A DNA stretch of 64,000 nt, taken from Oceanobacillus rekensis. GTDB lineage: Bacteria; Bacillota; Bacilli; Bacillales; Amphibacillaceae. This document shows, piece after piece, positions 63,035-64,000 of this stretch. A model generated the notes under the pieces. The model worked only from the letters and a program-made list of their open reading frames with translations, was not told the DNA's origin and ran no database searches. Numbering within the stretch: position 1 is the stretch's first letter; every line of letters begins with the position of its first letter. The translations under genes were made by a program, and so were the position numbers. The stretch is from NCBI RefSeq assembly GCF_002153375.1, contig NZ_MTBQ01000003.1, positions 310,001-374,000 of the forward strand. The letters are read 5' to 3'.

Positions 63035-64000
63035 ATTGACATAGCCTCAAGATTAATAAAGCATAAAAAGCCGATTGTAATCACATTTTTAATTATTGCG
63101 GTTATCAGCATCTTTGCGCAATTTACGGTTTCTGTAAATTATAATATGGTCGATTACTTACCTGAAGATGCCCCATCCATGGAAGCGATGGATAGGATGG
63201 AAGATGAATTTGATGGTGCAATTGAAAATACACGAGTCATGCTTCAAGACGTATCCATCCAAGAGGCTCTTTCCTATAAAGAAGCACTTAAAAATATTGA
63301 TGGCGTTAGTAATGTGACATGGCTCGATGATGTGATTGATATCAAAACGCCAATCGAGATGGCAGATCATGAGACAGTGGAGTCTTACTATAAAGGTCAA
63401 AAAGCACTCCTATCTTTCCATATCGAAGAAGGCATGGAGGTCGAAACAACCGATGCTATTTATAAACTGATTGGTGATGAAAACGCCATATCAGGTGAAG
63501 CGCTTGATACAGCAACATCCCAAAAAATGACCGGCACTGAATCGATGCATGCTGCGTTATTGTTAATACCAATCATTATTATTATTTTAGTACTGTCAAC
63601 CAGATCTTGGGTGGAACCCTTATTTTTCCTTACGGCGATTGGTGTTTCCGTACTTATTAACCTAGGTACCAACATTTTTGTTGGTGAAATATCATTTGTA
63701 ACCCAATCGGTTGCACCAATTTTACAGCTTGCCGTAGCACTCGATTATGCGATCTTCTTACTACATAGTTTTTCTGACTACCGTAAGAAAGTAGCAGATC
63801 CGGAAGAAGCTATGCGCCTTGCCATGAAACAATCCTTCCCCGCAATTGCAGCAAGTGCATCGACTACCTTCTTCGGATTTATGGCACTGTCATTGATGGA
63901 TTTTGAAATCGGTGCTGACTTAGGTGTAAACCTTGTGAAGGGTATTCTCCTTAGCTTTATCAGTGTTATGGTCTTTTTACCAGCACTGACACTTACTTTT
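63035..64000 (+). CDS. MMPL-family transporter, partial
   Basis: RND-superfamily MMPL (YdgH/YdfJ-like) exporter; the C-terminal part runs off the window. Visible: first helix (about 12-33), an outer loop with YNMVDYLPEDAPSMEAM, then helices from about 175 with DYAIFLLH and the ASTTFFGFMALSL stretch. The start is odd: in-frame codons after the stop TGA at 63026 are ATT CCG ATT GAC. No ATG, GTG or TTG precedes the first helix. GAGGG is nine bases before the ATT at 63035, so I place the start there. Likely controlled by the adjacent TetR. Confidence 0.85.
   Translation, partial: MDIASRLIKHKKPIVITFLIIAVISIFAQFTVSVNYNMVDYLPEDAPSMEAMDRMEDEFDGAIENTRVMLQDVSIQEALSYKEALKNIDGVSNVTWLDDVIDIKTPIEMADHETVESYYKGQKALLSFHIEEGMEVETTDAIYKLIGDENAISGEALDTATSQKMTGTESMHAALLLIPIIIIILVLSTRSWVEPLFFLTAIGVSVLINLGTNIFVGEISFVTQSVAPILQLAVALDYAIFLLHSFSDYRKKVADPEEAMRLAMKQSFPAIAASASTTFFGFMALSLMDFEIGADLGVNLVKGILLSFISVMVFLPALTLTF

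Overview
The window looks like the chromosome of a low-GC, halotolerant, spore-former-like member of the Bacillaceae (Virgibacillus / Oceanobacillus / Lentibacillus type). The reasons are the AT-rich sequence, strong GGAGG-type ribosome binding sites with frequent TTG and GTG starts, an ectABC ectoine operon, sigma-W and sigma-B type promoters, an S-box-controlled sulfate operon, YtxH, YuaF/FloT, YolD and SerCA proteins, and dispersed repeats of a kind I associate with this group. The genus is an inference from gene content, not from a marker gene. I saw no rRNA, tRNA, CRISPR array, intact transposase or prophage.

Layout. 1-9.7 kb: a minus-strand sulfate assimilation operon (cysH-cysJ-cysI-sumT-sirB-sirC-sat-SLC13 permease) behind a sigma-A promoter and a SAM-I riboswitch. 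9.9-16.4 kb: an arsenic operon (arsR-arsB-arsC-arsD-arsA, a HesB-like protein, a CoA-disulfide-reductase/rhodanese fusion) behind a palindromic operator. 16.5-22.9 kb: RocB-like peptidase, an orphan sigma factor, a lipoprotein, a YtxH-like protein and an ABC exporter pair. 22.9-27.4 kb: proline catabolism (putC-putB) with a consensus sigma-54 promoter and a divergent PAS/AAA+ sigma-54 activator. 27.4-30.9 kb: sigma-W-type yuaF-floT and a metallophosphoesterase. 30.9-41.3 kb: mixed metabolic genes (ctaB remnant, formaldehyde dehydrogenase, small di-heme membrane protein, XRE-cupin regulator, HMG-CoA lyase, D,D-carboxypeptidase, MerR/DUF3967 protein, YtcJ amidohydrolase, MBL hydrolase). 41.3-46.2 kb: an NAD salvage cluster (Nudix-HTH regulator, pncA, pncB, nadD-like) and guaC. 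46.3-52.3 kb: M14 peptidase, PRC-barrel protein, ectABC, an Arg-Asp repeat protein, YolD and WYL-like proteins. 52.4-55.5 kb: serC-serA behind a leader carrying a ZTP riboswitch followed by a glycine riboswitch. 55.5-64 kb: a MITE-like repeat, small membrane transporter, SelO, nitroreductase, phosphatase, CDF transporter, a frameshifted pirin gene, YrhK, TetR and a partial MMPL transporter.

How the genes work together. Sulfate is activated by Sat and reduced by CysH and CysJI, with siroheme supplied by SumT-SirC-SirB from the same transcript; SAM closes the switch. Proline is oxidised to glutamate under a sigma-54 activator. Ectoine covers osmoprotection. The ars genes reduce and extrude arsenic. 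The serCA leader appears to read two metabolites of one-carbon metabolism (ZTP and glycine) before serine synthesis is switched, which is the most unusual regulatory feature here.

Three dispersed repeat families sit in intergenic gaps: a MITE-like element with GTTCAAAAAG ends (two copies, one internally deleted), a GC-rich element (two copies), and short palindromic units with a GGGGAC core that cluster at gene ends between 46 and 62 kb. Two genes (XRE-cupin regulator, MMPL transporter) have a ribosome binding site but no ATG/GTG/TTG start; an ATT stands where the start should be, and ectA has an ATC at the matching place.
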